Below are positions 1 to 8,226 of a DNA stretch of 64,000 nt, piece by piece (within the stretch, counting starts at the first letter, position 1; each line of letters begins with the position of its first letter). Under the pieces are notes generated by a model. It saw only the letters and a list, made by a program, of their open reading frames with translations, was not told the DNA's origin and did not search any database. Position numbers and translations under genes: made by a program. The DNA is from Chryseobacterium jejuense. Lineage in GTDB: Bacteria; Bacteroidota; Bacteroidia; Flavobacteriales; Weeksellaceae. The DNA is taken from assembly GCF_900100075.1 (NCBI RefSeq), contig NZ_FNEG01000007.1, forward strand, positions 124,001-188,000, given 5' to 3'.

Positions 1-195
1 TAATAAAAAGAGGGATAGTTTCTAATTTAAATAATAAATCTCAATAGTCAATTTTGCTTCGTAAGTGAATCGTGAATGGATTAAGTATTATGATAACTTA
101 AAACTTTAAACATACCTAGTAAGTTGTTGCTGGATGCCAAAATTGATCATTCACCAATCACTCTCACTCTAAAACCCTCTCACTCTCAAACTCAA
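1..195. repeat. Gene-free edge with dispersed intergenic words
   Basis: No coding region seen. Positions 43 to about 100 resemble 16596 to about 16650 (shared AATAGT, TTTTGCTTCGTA and GAATGG/TGAAT words). Positions 158-195 carry CACTCTCACTCTAAAACCCTCTCACTCTC, given here as overlapping short words CACTCTCACT, CTAAAACCCT and CTCACTCTC; on the other strand this matches the GAGGGTTTTAGAG word near 3875-3895. This is read as decayed intergenic repeat material downstream of asnB. Confidence 0.45.
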
Positions 196-1863
196 CTAAT
201 ACGACGTTTCGTGTACCTTAACCGATCTTCCACTTGGGTCGTTCATTTTTTTGAAAGCCTCATCCCATTCTAATGCGATAGGAGTAGAGCAGGCTACAGA
301 GGGAACGGATGGTACAGTGGCAGCCGCAGTTTCACTTGGGAAGTGCTCTTCAAAAATAGTTCTGTATCGGTATTCCTCCTTGTTTTGTGGAGTGTTTAAC
401 GGGAATCTGAATCTTGCGTTAGTCATCATCTCATCCGTTACCTCTTTCTCAGCTACTTCTTTCAGAGTATCAATCCATGAATATCCTACACCATCTGAAA
501 ACTGTTCTTTTTGTCTCCATGCAATAGAAGCAGGAAGAAGGTCTTCAAAAGCTTTTCTTAGTACCCATTTTTCAATTTTTCCCTCAGCAACGTTAATCAT
601 TTTATCTTTTGGGTTAAGCATCATGGCGATATCCATAAATTCTTTGTCAAGGAAAGGAACCCTTCCTTCTATTCCCCAGCTCATTAAAGCTTTGTTAGCT
701 CTCAGACAGTCATACAGGTGAAGCTTTCCAAGTTTTCTTACCGTTTCATCATGGAACTCTTTAGCGTTAGGAGCTTTATGGAAATATAAGTATCCACCGA
801 ATAATTCATCAGAACCTTCTCCTGACAATACCATTTTAATCCCCATTGATTTGATAACCCTGGCTAAAAGATACATCGGGGTGGAAGCTCTGATGGTAGT
901 TACATCATAAGTTTCCAGATGATAAATTACGTCACGTACCGCATCCAATCCTTCCTGAACCGTAAAGTTAACCTCATGGTGTACAGATCCGATATGTTCT
1001 GCTGCTTTTTGTGCTGCAGCCAAATCAGGAGACCCTACAAGACCTACAGCAAAACTGTGTAATCTTGGGTACCATGCTTCCTGAGTATCGCCGCTTTCTA
1101 TTCTTTGTCTTGCAAATTTTGCAGTTATTGCTGAAATAACAGAAGAATCTAAACCACCGGATAGTAAGACTCCGTAAGGTACATCACTCATCAGTTGTCT
1201 GTGAACAGCATCTTCAAGACCTTTTCTTAATTTGGAGATATCAGTCTCGTTTTCCTTCACGTGGTCAAAGCTTTCCCATTCTCTGGTGTACCATTGCTGA
1301 AGATCACTTCCGTCTTTGCTGTATACCAAATGTCCAGGTAAGAAGGTTTCAATAGTTTTGCATACCCCTTCTAAAGCTTTCAGTTCAGAAGCTACATAAT
1401 AGTTTCCGTTCTTATCCCATCCCTGATAGAGTGGGCAGATTCCCATATGGTCGCGGGCAATAAGGTATACTTCATTTTCAGTATCATATAATGCGAAGGC
1501 GAAAATACCATTCAGTTTTTCCACAAAGTCTTTTCCGTGTTTTCTGTAGAGTGCAAGAATCACTTCACAATCAGATTGGGTTTGAAACTCGTAATCAGGA
1601 AATTCTTCTTTTAATTCTCTATGGTTGTAGATTTCACCGTTTACAGCTAATACTACTTTTCCGTCTTTAGTAAACAAAGGTTGCTTTCCGGAGGTTGGAT
1701 CTACAATGGCAAGTCTTTCATGAGAGAAAACTACTTTTTCATCCTGAAAAACTCCACTCCAATCCGGTCCTCTGTGACGGATCTTTTTTGACATTTCTAA
1801 AACCTGAGGTCTTAATAGCTCAGTTTTTTGTTTAGCATCGAATAAACATACAATTCCACACAT
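196..1863 (-). CDS. asnB: Asparagine synthase B, glutamine-hydrolysing
   Basis: Converts aspartate to asparagine in the cytoplasm using ATP and the amide nitrogen of glutamine. The 555-residue protein begins MCGIV, so Cys2 becomes the N-terminal nucleophile of the glutaminase domain (about residues 1-190, with RGPD and NGEIYN motifs). The synthetase domain follows, with the PP-loop SGGLDSS at 235-241. Length matches the AsnB family. The ATG is supported by a promoter ending about 20 nt upstream (TTG at 1913-1911, 20-nt spacer, TACTTTTG at 1890-1883, minus strand). It is monocistronic, since the next upstream gene is more than 700 bp away. Confidence 0.97.
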   Translation of the reverse strand: MCGIVCLFDAKQKTELLRPQVLEMSKKIRHRGPDWSGVFQDEKVVFSHERLAIVDPTSGKQPLFTKDGKVVLAVNGEIYNHRELKEEFPDYEFQTQSDCEVILALYRKHGKDFVEKLNGIFAFALYDTENEVYLIARDHMGICPLYQGWDKNGNYYVASELKALEGVCKTIETFLPGHLVYSKDGSDLQQWYTREWESFDHVKENETDISKLRKGLEDAVHRQLMSDVPYGVLLSGGLDSSVISAITAKFARQRIESGDTQEAWYPRLHSFAVGLVGSPDLAAAQKAAEHIGSVHHEVNFTVQEGLDAVRDVIYHLETYDVTTIRASTPMYLLARVIKSMGIKMVLSGEGSDELFGGYLYFHKAPNAKEFHDETVRKLGKLHLYDCLRANKALMSWGIEGRVPFLDKEFMDIAMMLNPKDKMINVAEGKIEKWVLRKAFEDLLPASIAWRQKEQFSDGVGYSWIDTLKEVAEKEVTDEMMTNARFRFPLNTPQNKEEYRYRTIFEEHFPSETAAATVPSVPSVACSTPIALEWDEAFKKMNDPSGRSVKVHETSY

Positions 1864-1882
1864 ATTTTTATTATTTATGAGA

Positions 1883-1913
1883 CAAAAGTAAAGGGGATGT
1901 TTATAAATAACAA
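1883..1913 (-). promoter_or_regulatory. Bacteroidota-type promoter of asnB
   Basis: On the minus strand a TTG (1913-1911) lies 20 nt before TACTTTTG (1890-1883), fitting the Bacteroidota -33/-7 consensus TTG...TAnnTTTG. The expected start site leaves a leader of roughly 14 nt before the asnB ATG at 1863. Confidence 0.6.
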
Positions 1914-2146
1914 TGAAAAATATGTATAAGTTAATATTTTTAATTAAATAATTTATTTAAAAGAAAAATATCAACTATTTATAGAAATTAACATGTTTTT
2001 GCTTAATTTTTTTCGTTGGGCTAAAATTAATGTATTCTGTATACAAAATAAAAATGACATATTTCTTAATATATGATAATTTATTATGCAAATTTTAGCC
2101 CTTACTTTGTGGCTCGAAATAATTTTTTTTCATCATTTGTGTTTTT

Positions 2147-2185
2147 ACCTTCTTGCAATTCTCATGCAAGAAGGTTTTGTTTTTA
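2147..2185 (+). terminator. Orphan terminator-like hairpin
   Basis: CCTTCTTGCA (2148-2157) pairs perfectly with TGCAAGAAGG (2165-2174) across a 7-nt loop, followed by TTTTGTTTTTAT. It has the form of a plus-strand intrinsic terminator, yet no plus-strand protein gene lies upstream in the window, so it may end a small RNA. Confidence 0.55.
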
Positions 2186-2540
2186 TAGGGGGTTAACAAG
2201 CCCTTTGTTAGTAAATTAAAATCACTAACTATACTATTCAGACTTTGAAATGATTTTCCAGTATTAAATAGGAAGAAGCATTGTCAGCCGGTTATGTCAT
2301 GAGTAATCGTTTTGTAGGAATTTTTTGAGAATGAGAACGTGTATCTGAGCATCCTTAGAACTGTATAGAAGACAGATAAGGTTAAGAAGATAGCCCAAGA
2401 GTTAGGTTCTTGTATTCATAATTATAATTTGCTATAAAGTCATTGAAGTTTATCAGTATACCCTACAGCATCAAAACGGTTAATCTATAGAGTTAGTAGA
2501 GAATAGTGGTAAAATGTTACATAATTATCTAAAAAAACAA

Positions 2541-2566
2541 AAAAACTACTCAAAGGAGTAGTTTTT
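2541..2566. terminator. Bidirectional terminator after the RNA methyltransferase
   Basis: AAAAACTACTC (2541-2551) and GAGTAGTTTTT (2556-2566) form an 11-bp perfect stem with a 4-nt loop and A/T tracts on both sides, 25 bp beyond the stop codon of the minus-strand gene. Confidence 0.8.
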
Positions 2567-2591
2567 ATATCTAGAGGTATTGTATTATTAA

Positions 2592-3797
2592 TTAAGAAAC
2601 TCTCTCAATCAATGCCATATAGAATCCATCGTATCCTTCGCTTGGCATTACCTTCTCATCCTTGATCATTTTGAATCCAGGGTTGTTTTTAATGAATTCA
2701 TCTACCTGAAGGTTGTTTTCAGATGGTAAGATAGAACATGTTGCATACACCATCTTTCCGCCTTTTTTAAGCATTTTGGAATAATCCTGAAGAATCTGCT
2801 GTTGTTCTTTTTTGATTCTGTCAATAAAGTCCTGATCGATTTTCCACTTACTGTCCGGATTTCTTTTCAAAACTCCAAGACCTGAACATGGCGCATCAAT
2901 TAACAGTCTGTCTACTTTATCATGAAGACGCTTGATGACCTTGTTGTCAGAGATCATACGGGTCTCAATATTGTGGGCTCCGGCTCTTTTAGCACGACGC
3001 TTCAATTCAGTAAGTTTCCATTCGAAAATATCTAAAGCTATAATCTGACCTTTGTTTTGCATTAATGCAGCCAGGTGAAGTGTTTTTCCTCCTGCACCAG
3101 CACATGCATCCACAACTCTTTGTCCTTCTTTTACGTCAAGAAAATATCCGATCTTCTGAGAAGAAGCATCCTGAACTTCAAACAATCCTTCTTTAAAAGC
3201 TGTAGTAAGGAAAACATTCTTTTTCTCTTCCAACTGTACCGCATCAGGATAGCTTTTGATAGGGAAGGATACAACACCTTCGTCTGAAAGGTCAGAAATA
3301 AGTTCCTTGGTGGTAGTTTTTAATGAGTTTGCTCTTAAAACAGTAGGAGCCTGCTCATTCAAAGCAAGCATTTCTCTTTCCCATTTAGCACCCAATTCTT
3401 TTTCCAACGTTTCTGCCAACCAGTCTGGGATAGAATATTCTATGGCTTTGGTAGGAACTGTATTCTTTTTAAGTTTGGTAAGAATGTCCGCAATTTTGAT
3501 TCCGTCAAACTCTTCAAACTTTTTATAATTGGTCTTGCTCCAAAGAAGGTAAGCAATGATAAGTTTATAAATATTGTTGGGTTTTACTCCTTCGCCCATA
3601 TAATATTCAAGGCGTTTTTTCCAACGGATAATATTGTAGAAAATCTCAGAAACAACGGCTCTGTCCTGGCTTCCCCATTTTCTGTTTGCCTTTAAAAGTC
3701 TTTCAATAACTTTATCGGCATATTTGTTTTTCTCAAAAAATGTTTCCTGTAAGGCATCGTGAATTCCGATTGCCAAGTTTCTGTGAATAAGTTCCAT
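2592..3797 (-). CDS. RsmB/NOP-family rRNA m5C methyltransferase
   Basis: Predicted cytoplasmic SAM-dependent methyltransferase that makes 5-methylcytosine in rRNA. The 401-residue protein has an N-terminal helical NusB-like region (about 1-130) followed by the class I methyltransferase core: SAM-binding VDACAGAGGKT near 230, the DAPCSG motif (motif IV Cys) near 300 and the ATCS motif (motif VI catalytic Cys) near 353. Both catalytic cysteines are present. TATTTTTG on the minus strand (3830-3823) sits about 25 nt before the ATG. Whether it is RsmB proper or a paralogue (RsmF-like) cannot be settled by eye. Confidence 0.9.
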   Translation of the reverse strand: MELIHRNLAIGIHDALQETFFEKNKYADKVIERLLKANRKWGSQDRAVVSEIFYNIIRWKKRLEYYMGEGVKPNNIYKLIIAYLLWSKTNYKKFEEFDGIKIADILTKLKKNTVPTKAIEYSIPDWLAETLEKELGAKWEREMLALNEQAPTVLRANSLKTTTKELISDLSDEGVVSFPIKSYPDAVQLEEKKNVFLTTAFKEGLFEVQDASSQKIGYFLDVKEGQRVVDACAGAGGKTLHLAALMQNKGQIIALDIFEWKLTELKRRAKRAGAHNIETRMISDNKVIKRLHDKVDRLLIDAPCSGLGVLKRNPDSKWKIDQDFIDRIKKEQQQILQDYSKMLKKGGKMVYATCSILPSENNLQVDEFIKNNPGFKMIKDEKVMPSEGYDGFYMALIERVS

Positions 3798-4483
3798 AAG
3801 TTTGCTTCGCTGTTTGAATCTGCAAAAATACGAATTAAAGTTGAGAGTTGAAGATTGAGTTGGAGAGTTTGAAGGCTAGAGGGTTTTAGAGCAGGAGAGT
3901 GGGGGTGTTGTAGAGCGAATAATTGGGTTGCAATATTTATGAAGTTTATATCATTTACATTTTAACGCAGAGCTCGCTAAGTATTTTTATTATTTTACAT
4001 GCTAAATCGATCGCAATGGCGTTTTACTCAGCAATGAATGAGTTGCTACCTTAGCTGAATGAAATGCCTTTGCGGGCAAAAATGCAGTGTTAGTCAAAAA
4101 ACTTTGCGAGCATTAGCGTTTAAAATTGAGACAGTATTACGCTTAAGAATTAATTTGAGGTGTATTTTAATCTTTTAAACGCTATTAATAAATTGTAATC
4201 CTGAATCTATAAAGACTTTTCTTAAGATTCATATTTTTTTAGTCGGTTTGATGCCTTTTTATTCAGTGATAGATGAACCACTGTTTTTGCTTAAATGAAA
4301 AATCTTTGCAAATAAAGTATACATGGTTTATCAAAATCCTTTATTTTCTTTACATTTAGCTTAATTAATTTTATTTAATTCACTGGTTGGTGTGAAAATA
4401 AATCCTGCTTATTATCTACTATCCTGAACTTTATCTCTTGACTTCAACCTTTAAAAAGCCCTACCTTTGCAAAAATTAAAAAT
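3798..4483. repeat. 686-bp gene-free gap with degenerate palindromic element
   Basis: From about 3843 there are GAG-rich words (GAGAGTTTGAAGG, AGAGGGTTTTAGAG) also seen inverted at 158-195. TTTTAACGCAGAGCTCGC (start 3960) and a segment at 4102-4125 (CTTTGCGAGC..TTAGCGTTTAAAA) are imperfect inverted copies of each other 120 bp apart. They resemble the outer arms of the elements at 50701 and 53044. From 4143 to 4430 I see nothing recognisable. The yjdM promoter closes the gap. Confidence 0.5.
4438..4469 (+). promoter_or_regulatory. Promoter of the zinc-ribbon gene
   Basis: TTG at 4438-4440, a 21-nt spacer, then TACCTTTG at 4462-4469 match the Bacteroidota promoter consensus. The ATG at 4484 follows by 14 nt, giving a very short leader. 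Confidence 0.6.
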
Positions 4484-4828
4484 ATGAGTGATACAGTACT
4501 TTGTCCGAAATGTAGCTCCGAGTTTACGTACCCAAACGATAACATGATGGTATGTTCTCAGTGTTTCTACGAGTGGAATCCTGAAGAAGCAGCTTCTGAA
4601 GCAGCAAACGAAGGGAAAATATTGGACTCTAACGGAAATGAACTTCAGGATGGTGATTCTGTAGTGGTCGTAAAAGATCTTCCTGTAAAGGGAGCACCAA
4701 AACCGGTAAAAGCTGGTACTAAAGTGAAAAATATCCGCCTAAGACCGGGAAGCGATCACAATATCGATTGTAAGATTGATGGTTTTGGGGCAATGGCTTT
4801 AAAGTCAGAATTTGTGAAGAAAGCATAA
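4484..4828 (+). CDS. yjdM: YjdM/PhnA-type zinc-ribbon protein
   Basis: Small cytoplasmic protein of 114 residues, matching the length of the YjdM (formerly PhnA, alkylphosphonate uptake operon) family. The N-terminus has a zinc ribbon, CPKC at 7-10 and a second CxxC about 17 residues later (CSQC), followed by the C-terminal domain with the conserved DGDSVVVVKDLPVKG and IDGFGAMALKSEFVKK. The biochemical role is unresolved despite the historical phosphonate name. It is monocistronic with its own promoter, and no phosphonate genes are nearby. Confidence 0.88.
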   Translation: MSDTVLCPKCSSEFTYPNDNMMVCSQCFYEWNPEEAASEAANEGKILDSNGNELQDGDSVVVVKDLPVKGAPKPVKAGTKVKNIRLRPGSDHNIDCKIDGFGAMALKSEFVKKA

Positions 4829-5148
4829 TTAGAATTCACTTTTGATATGGGCTAAAGACCATAAAAAAAGGAAAAAATTGGACAGTGTAATCTTTCAAAG
4901 ACTTAATTGCAAGATTGCTAATGTCCGTCTAAAAGGCAGAAAGAGAAATAACCAATAATTTCCTTATGCTGTGGAAATACAAATGTAAGAAAAAGTTTAA
5001 TAACAGATTCTTATGTTTGTGTTTTTTTTATTGATAAGTGTAAGGGAATGTATAAGTTATGTGCTTTTGTTTAAACTTGTAAAGCTTACGTAAGCGTAGA
5101 TAGCCAGGGCTTAAACATCAGAGTTTTGCTATCTCAATTTTCTGAAAT
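4829..5148. other. Gene-free convergent gap
   Basis: 320 bp between convergent genes. It contains a 12-bp perfect palindrome GCTTACGTAAGC (5084-5095) and a weak inverted repeat AGATAGC (5098-5104) / GCTATCT (5128-5134) close to the end of the ABC gene. No open frame, RNA gene or strong terminator is visible. Confidence 0.4.
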
Positions 5149-6084
5149 TTAAATAAATGAAATACTGACAGAATCTTGTAGTTTATTATCAGTATACATC
5201 ACCAATTCTTTATTCTTTACTTTAATTTTATTCCAATAATGATTCCCTGCAAATCGGCTTTCTAATACTTCGGCTTCGATACCATTTTCAGCTACTTTTA
5301 TTCCTTTTGGATAATAGAAAAATTTTGAAAGCTGGAAGTCTGCCGCTTCAGTTTTGTTAAAGATATTCACTTCACCAAATAATTTGGCAACATAGGAATT
5401 GTATGGATTTTTGTAGGTTTCTTCCGGACTCTCATTCTGAATGAGTCTTCCATTCTGAAGAATAACAATCTGATCCAGCCATGGCATGATATCCTGAAGT
5501 TCGTGAGTAGAAATAACCAGAGAGATCTGATGTTCCTTCACATATCGGAAAAGTCTTTCTCTAAGCTCAATTTTTCTTGGGAAATCAAGGTTACTGAAAG
5601 GCTCATCAAGGATAAGAAGCTTAGGCATAACGGAAAGTGCTCTTGCAATGGCTACTCTTTGTTGTTGCCCGCCACTTAAATATTTAGGAAGTACGTTGGC
5701 AAACTCCTGAAGACCTACTACTTCAAGAAGTTCCATTACGGTTTCTCTTTTTCTTGTTAGATTGATATTCGAAATAAATTTACCCACATTTTCAGCAACA
5801 GTAGCATAAGGCATCAGGTCAAAATTCTGTGCTACAAACTTCATCTCAGCTTCTCCGGGAACAAGATTTCCTTTGGGACCCAATAGTCTGATTCCATCAA
5901 AAATAATCTCTCCGCTTTCCCAATCAAGCAGTCCATATACAAGGCTTAAAAGGGTAGATTTTCCGCATCCGCTTTCTCCTGCCAGGGCAATAATTTTATT
6001 GGCCTCAAATCTTAAATTAAGGTTTTGAAACAACGGTTTTTCTTTGGTGTGAGAGAAGAATAAATTGTTTATTTCTAAAAGCAT
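5149..6084 (-). CDS. Orphan ABC transporter ATP-binding protein
   Basis: Cytoplasmic ATPase subunit of an ABC transporter. The 311-residue protein carries Walker A GESGCGKST (36-44), the Q-loop in FVAQNFDLMPYATV (near 85), the signature LSGGQQQR (136-143), Walker B LLILDEP (156-162) and the switch His in STHEL. A C-terminal segment of about 90 residues after the nucleotide-binding domain may be a regulatory or TOBE-like extension, as in importers of the CysA/PotA type. No permease or binding-protein gene is adjacent, so the substrate is unknown. Minus-strand TACATTTG (6096-6089) lies just upstream of the ATG. Confidence 0.85.
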   Translation of the reverse strand: MLLEINNLFFSHTKEKPLFQNLNLRFEANKIIALAGESGCGKSTLLSLVYGLLDWESGEIIFDGIRLLGPKGNLVPGEAEMKFVAQNFDLMPYATVAENVGKFISNINLTRKRETVMELLEVVGLQEFANVLPKYLSGGQQQRVAIARALSVMPKLLILDEPFSNLDFPRKIELRERLFRYVKEHQISLVISTHELQDIMPWLDQIVILQNGRLIQNESPEETYKNPYNSYVAKLFGEVNIFNKTEAADFQLSKFFYYPKGIKVAENGIEAEVLESRFAGNHYWNKIKVKNKELVMYTDNKLQDSVSISFI

Positions 6085-6159
6085 ATTACAAATGTAAGGT
6101 TTTTATGAAAACATAATTTTTTTTATTATATTAGCGGGAGTAATAAAAATAAATCAAAA

Positions 6160-6819
6160 ATGAGAAAAAAACTGTTTTCGTTAGCTATTCCTGCTTTATT
6201 CGTGGCTGCTGTAATGGTTTCTTGTAAAAAAGATAAACCGCTTACCAGTGACAGTAATGAGGTGACTACAACCAAGGATGGTAACCAGTACACTTTGGAT
6301 ACGCTAAACAGTAAGGTTGAATGGAAAGGATATAAAGTATTTAAATCTGATAATACAAGCCACTTCGGAACCATTAAGTTTGAAAGTGGGGATGTAACAG
6401 TGAAGGAAGGAAAACTGGAAAGCGGTAAATTTGTTGCTGATATGAATTCCCTAACCTCTGTAGACTTGAAAGACAGTCCGGAAGATATGGGTAAATTAAA
6501 CGGTCACCTTAAGAGTGGTGATTTCTTTGAAGTAGAAAAATTCCCAACAGCTTCTTATGAAATTACAAAAGTTACTCCAGCTACGGAAGGTGATTATAAT
6601 ACTCTTTTGGATGGTAATTTAACCATTAAAGGAATTACAAAACCAGTTCAGTTTAAAGCTAATATTTCTGTGAAAGATGGAGAAGTAAGTGTAGCTACTG
6701 AGCCTAAGGATATCAAAAGAGAAGAGTTTGGGGTGAAGTTCCAGGCTCCTGCTGAAAACGGGGTGATTAAAGATGAGGTAACTCTTCAGATCAACGTTAA
6801 AGCTTTAGAAAAGAAATAA
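6160..6819 (+). CDS. YceI-family lipoprotein
   Basis: Predicted periplasmic lipoprotein of 219 residues. The signal peptide MRKKLFSLAIPALFVAAVMVS ends at lipobox Cys22 (SCKKDK). The YceI lipocalin-like beta-barrel domain follows, starting at YTLDTLNSKVEWKGYK (about residue 46), with the typical HFGTIKFESGDVTV, HLKSGDFFEVEKFPTASYEIT and GNLTIKGITKPVQF. YceI domains bind isoprenoid or amphiphilic ligands; the exact ligand here is unknown. A strong terminator follows at 6852-6882. Confidence 0.92.
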   Translation: MRKKLFSLAIPALFVAAVMVSCKKDKPLTSDSNEVTTTKDGNQYTLDTLNSKVEWKGYKVFKSDNTSHFGTIKFESGDVTVKEGKLESGKFVADMNSLTSVDLKDSPEDMGKLNGHLKSGDFFEVEKFPTASYEITKVTPATEGDYNTLLDGNLTIKGITKPVQFKANISVKDGEVSVATEPKDIKREEFGVKFQAPAENGVIKDEVTLQINVKALEKK

Positions 6820-6851
6820 TTTTTTTATTTAAGTGAAATAAGTGATTGAAG

Positions 6852-6882
6852 TCTGCCTCCCGAAAAAGAGGCAGATTTTTTT
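6852..6882 (+). terminator. Intrinsic terminator of the YceI gene
   Basis: TCTGCCTC (6852-6859) pairs with GAGGCAGA (6868-6875) followed by seven T residues, 32 bp after the stop codon. Confidence 0.85.
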
Positions 6883-6913
6883 ATGACGGACTTATTATTC
6901 AACTTAAAAGTCG

Positions 6914-6921
6914 TATTTTTG
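6914..6921 (+). promoter_or_regulatory. -7 element of pheS
   Basis: TATTTTTG matches TAnnTTTG 25 nt upstream of the pheS ATG. No TTG stands at the usual -33 distance, so only the -7 half is supported. Confidence 0.45.
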
Positions 6922-6946
6922 CAAAACATTTTGAAAGGGTAAAATA

Positions 6947-7957
6947 ATGATAGAAAAGATAGAAGAACTACTGATCGAAGTAAACGGCTTCAATGCTACC
7001 TCTAAGGAAGAGATAGAGAACTTCCGTATTAAGTACAACGGTAAAAAAGGAGTTCTGAATGATTTTTTTGAAAAATTTAAAGAAGTTCCTAACGACCAGA
7101 AGAAAGAATTCGGACAAAAGATCAATACTTTGAAACAAGCAGTTGCTGTGAAATTGGAAGACTTAAAAAGTACTTCTGCATCTTCTGTTATAGTAGAAAA
7201 AGAAGATCTTACAAGACCTGCATTTCCATTGGAACTGGGGTCAAGACATCCGATCAACCTGGTTAAAAACAGAATTATTGAAATCTTTAAATCCATTGGA
7301 TTTGCTGTAGCAGATGGTCCTGAGATTGAAGATGACTGGCATAACTTTACCGCATTGAATCTTCCGGAATATCACCCGGCAAGAGATATGCAGGATACGT
7401 TCTTTATTGAGCAGAATCCGGATATTCTTTTGAGAACGCATACTTCTTCTGTACAGACTCGTTTTATGGAAGAAAATCAGCCGCCAATCAGAATTTTATC
7501 TCCGGGAAGAGTATTCAGAAATGAAGCAATTTCTTCACGTTCTCACTGTATCTTCCACCAGATTGAAGGATTATACATTGACGAGAATGTAAGCTTTGCC
7601 GATTTAAAGCAAACAATTCAGTTCTTTACTACTGAACTTTTCGGAAAATCTAAGATCAGAATGAGACCTTCTTACTTCCCGTTCACAGAACCAAGTGCTG
7701 AGATTGACGTATATTGGGGATTAAACTCTGAAACAGATTACAGAATTACCAAAGGAACTGGTTGGTTAGAAATCATGGGTTGTGGTATGGTAGATCCTGC
7801 TGTATTAAAGAATGTAAATATAGACTCTGAGAAATATTCAGGATATGCATTTGGAATGGGTATTGAAAGAATTACAATGCTTCTTTACCAAATGAGCGAT
7901 ATCAGAATGTTCTTTGAAAATGATATAAGAACCTTGGAGCAATTCAAGACATTATAA
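6947..7957 (+). CDS. pheS: Phenylalanyl-tRNA synthetase alpha subunit
   Basis: Charges tRNA-Phe with phenylalanine as part of the alpha2beta2 enzyme in the cytoplasm. The 336-residue length fits PheS. An N-terminal coiled coil (about 1-85) precedes the class II catalytic core, with motif 2 in VFRNEAISSRSHCIFHQIEGL (split: FRNEA near 190, HQIEGL near 204) and motif 3 GMGIERITMLLY near the C-terminus. pheT is not adjacent, as in many Bacteroidota. A strong terminator closes the transcript at 7961-7995. Confidence 0.97.
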   Translation: MIEKIEELLIEVNGFNATSKEEIENFRIKYNGKKGVLNDFFEKFKEVPNDQKKEFGQKINTLKQAVAVKLEDLKSTSASSVIVEKEDLTRPAFPLELGSRHPINLVKNRIIEIFKSIGFAVADGPEIEDDWHNFTALNLPEYHPARDMQDTFFIEQNPDILLRTHTSSVQTRFMEENQPPIRILSPGRVFRNEAISSRSHCIFHQIEGLYIDENVSFADLKQTIQFFTTELFGKSKIRMRPSYFPFTEPSAEIDVYWGLNSETDYRITKGTGWLEIMGCGMVDPAVLKNVNIDSEKYSGYAFGMGIERITMLLYQMSDIRMFFENDIRTLEQFKTL

Positions 7958-7960
7958 TAC

Positions 7961-7995
7961 AACAAACCTCCGGAGCTCCGGAGGTTTTTGTTTTT
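7961..7995 (+). terminator. Intrinsic terminator of pheS
   Basis: A self-complementary stem with core CCTCCGGAGCTCCGGAGG (7967-7984), flanked by A and T runs, lies directly after the pheS stop codon. Confidence 0.85.
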
Positions 7996-8171
7996 AATTA
8001 CTGACCTAAGAAACAAAACGTAATTAAAAACGGATTTTTATTGAAAAATTTACACGTGTCTGTTTCTTATATCCATACTTTATGCGAAACAAAGTATTGA
8101 CATAGCAGCCTCATTGCTGCTCCTATTATTAAGACAATTTGTATTGAAGATCTATTACATTCAAAATAAAG

Positions 8172-8197
8172 AATGCCTGTAAAAAATTACAGACATT
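8172..8197 (-). terminator. Terminator of the DUF3108 gene
   Basis: CTGTAA (8177-8182) pairs with TTACAG (8187-8192), with AATG/CATT extending the stem after one mismatch. It lies 30 bp beyond the stop codon of the minus-strand gene and is followed on that strand by a T-rich run. Confidence 0.55.
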
Positions 8198-8226
8198 AAT
8201 ACATTAAAAAAATTGGCTATATAGGT

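Larger units (their letters stand above)
1864..2591. other. 728-bp gene-free gap with two hairpins
   Basis: Apart from the asnB promoter, this gap holds an 11-bp perfect inverted repeat GGGCTAAAATT (2018-2028) / AATTTTAGCCC (2091-2101) with a 62-nt loop, an orphan plus-strand terminator-like hairpin at 2147-2185, and the terminator of the downstream methyltransferase gene at 2541-2566. Between 2220 and 2520 a short reading frame around 2370-2440 (..KTDKVKKIAQELG.., then stop) faintly recalls a helix-turn-helix of a transposase subunit, but it is too short to call. Confidence 0.5.

Noticed and set aside
251..721. Long plus-strand open frame inside asnB
   Set aside because: It is a shadow of the highly conserved asnB on the opposite strand, with no recognisable protein features.
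2360..2450. Short frame ..KTDKVKKIAQELG.. resembling a transposase helix-turn-helix
   Set aside because: Only about 20 residues are open, with stops on both sides and no terminal repeats; it is too little to call an insertion-sequence remnant.
5084..5095. 12-bp palindrome GCTTACGTAAGC as an operator or attachment site
   Set aside because: It lies between convergent genes with no promoter, and no integrase or matching second copy was seen.
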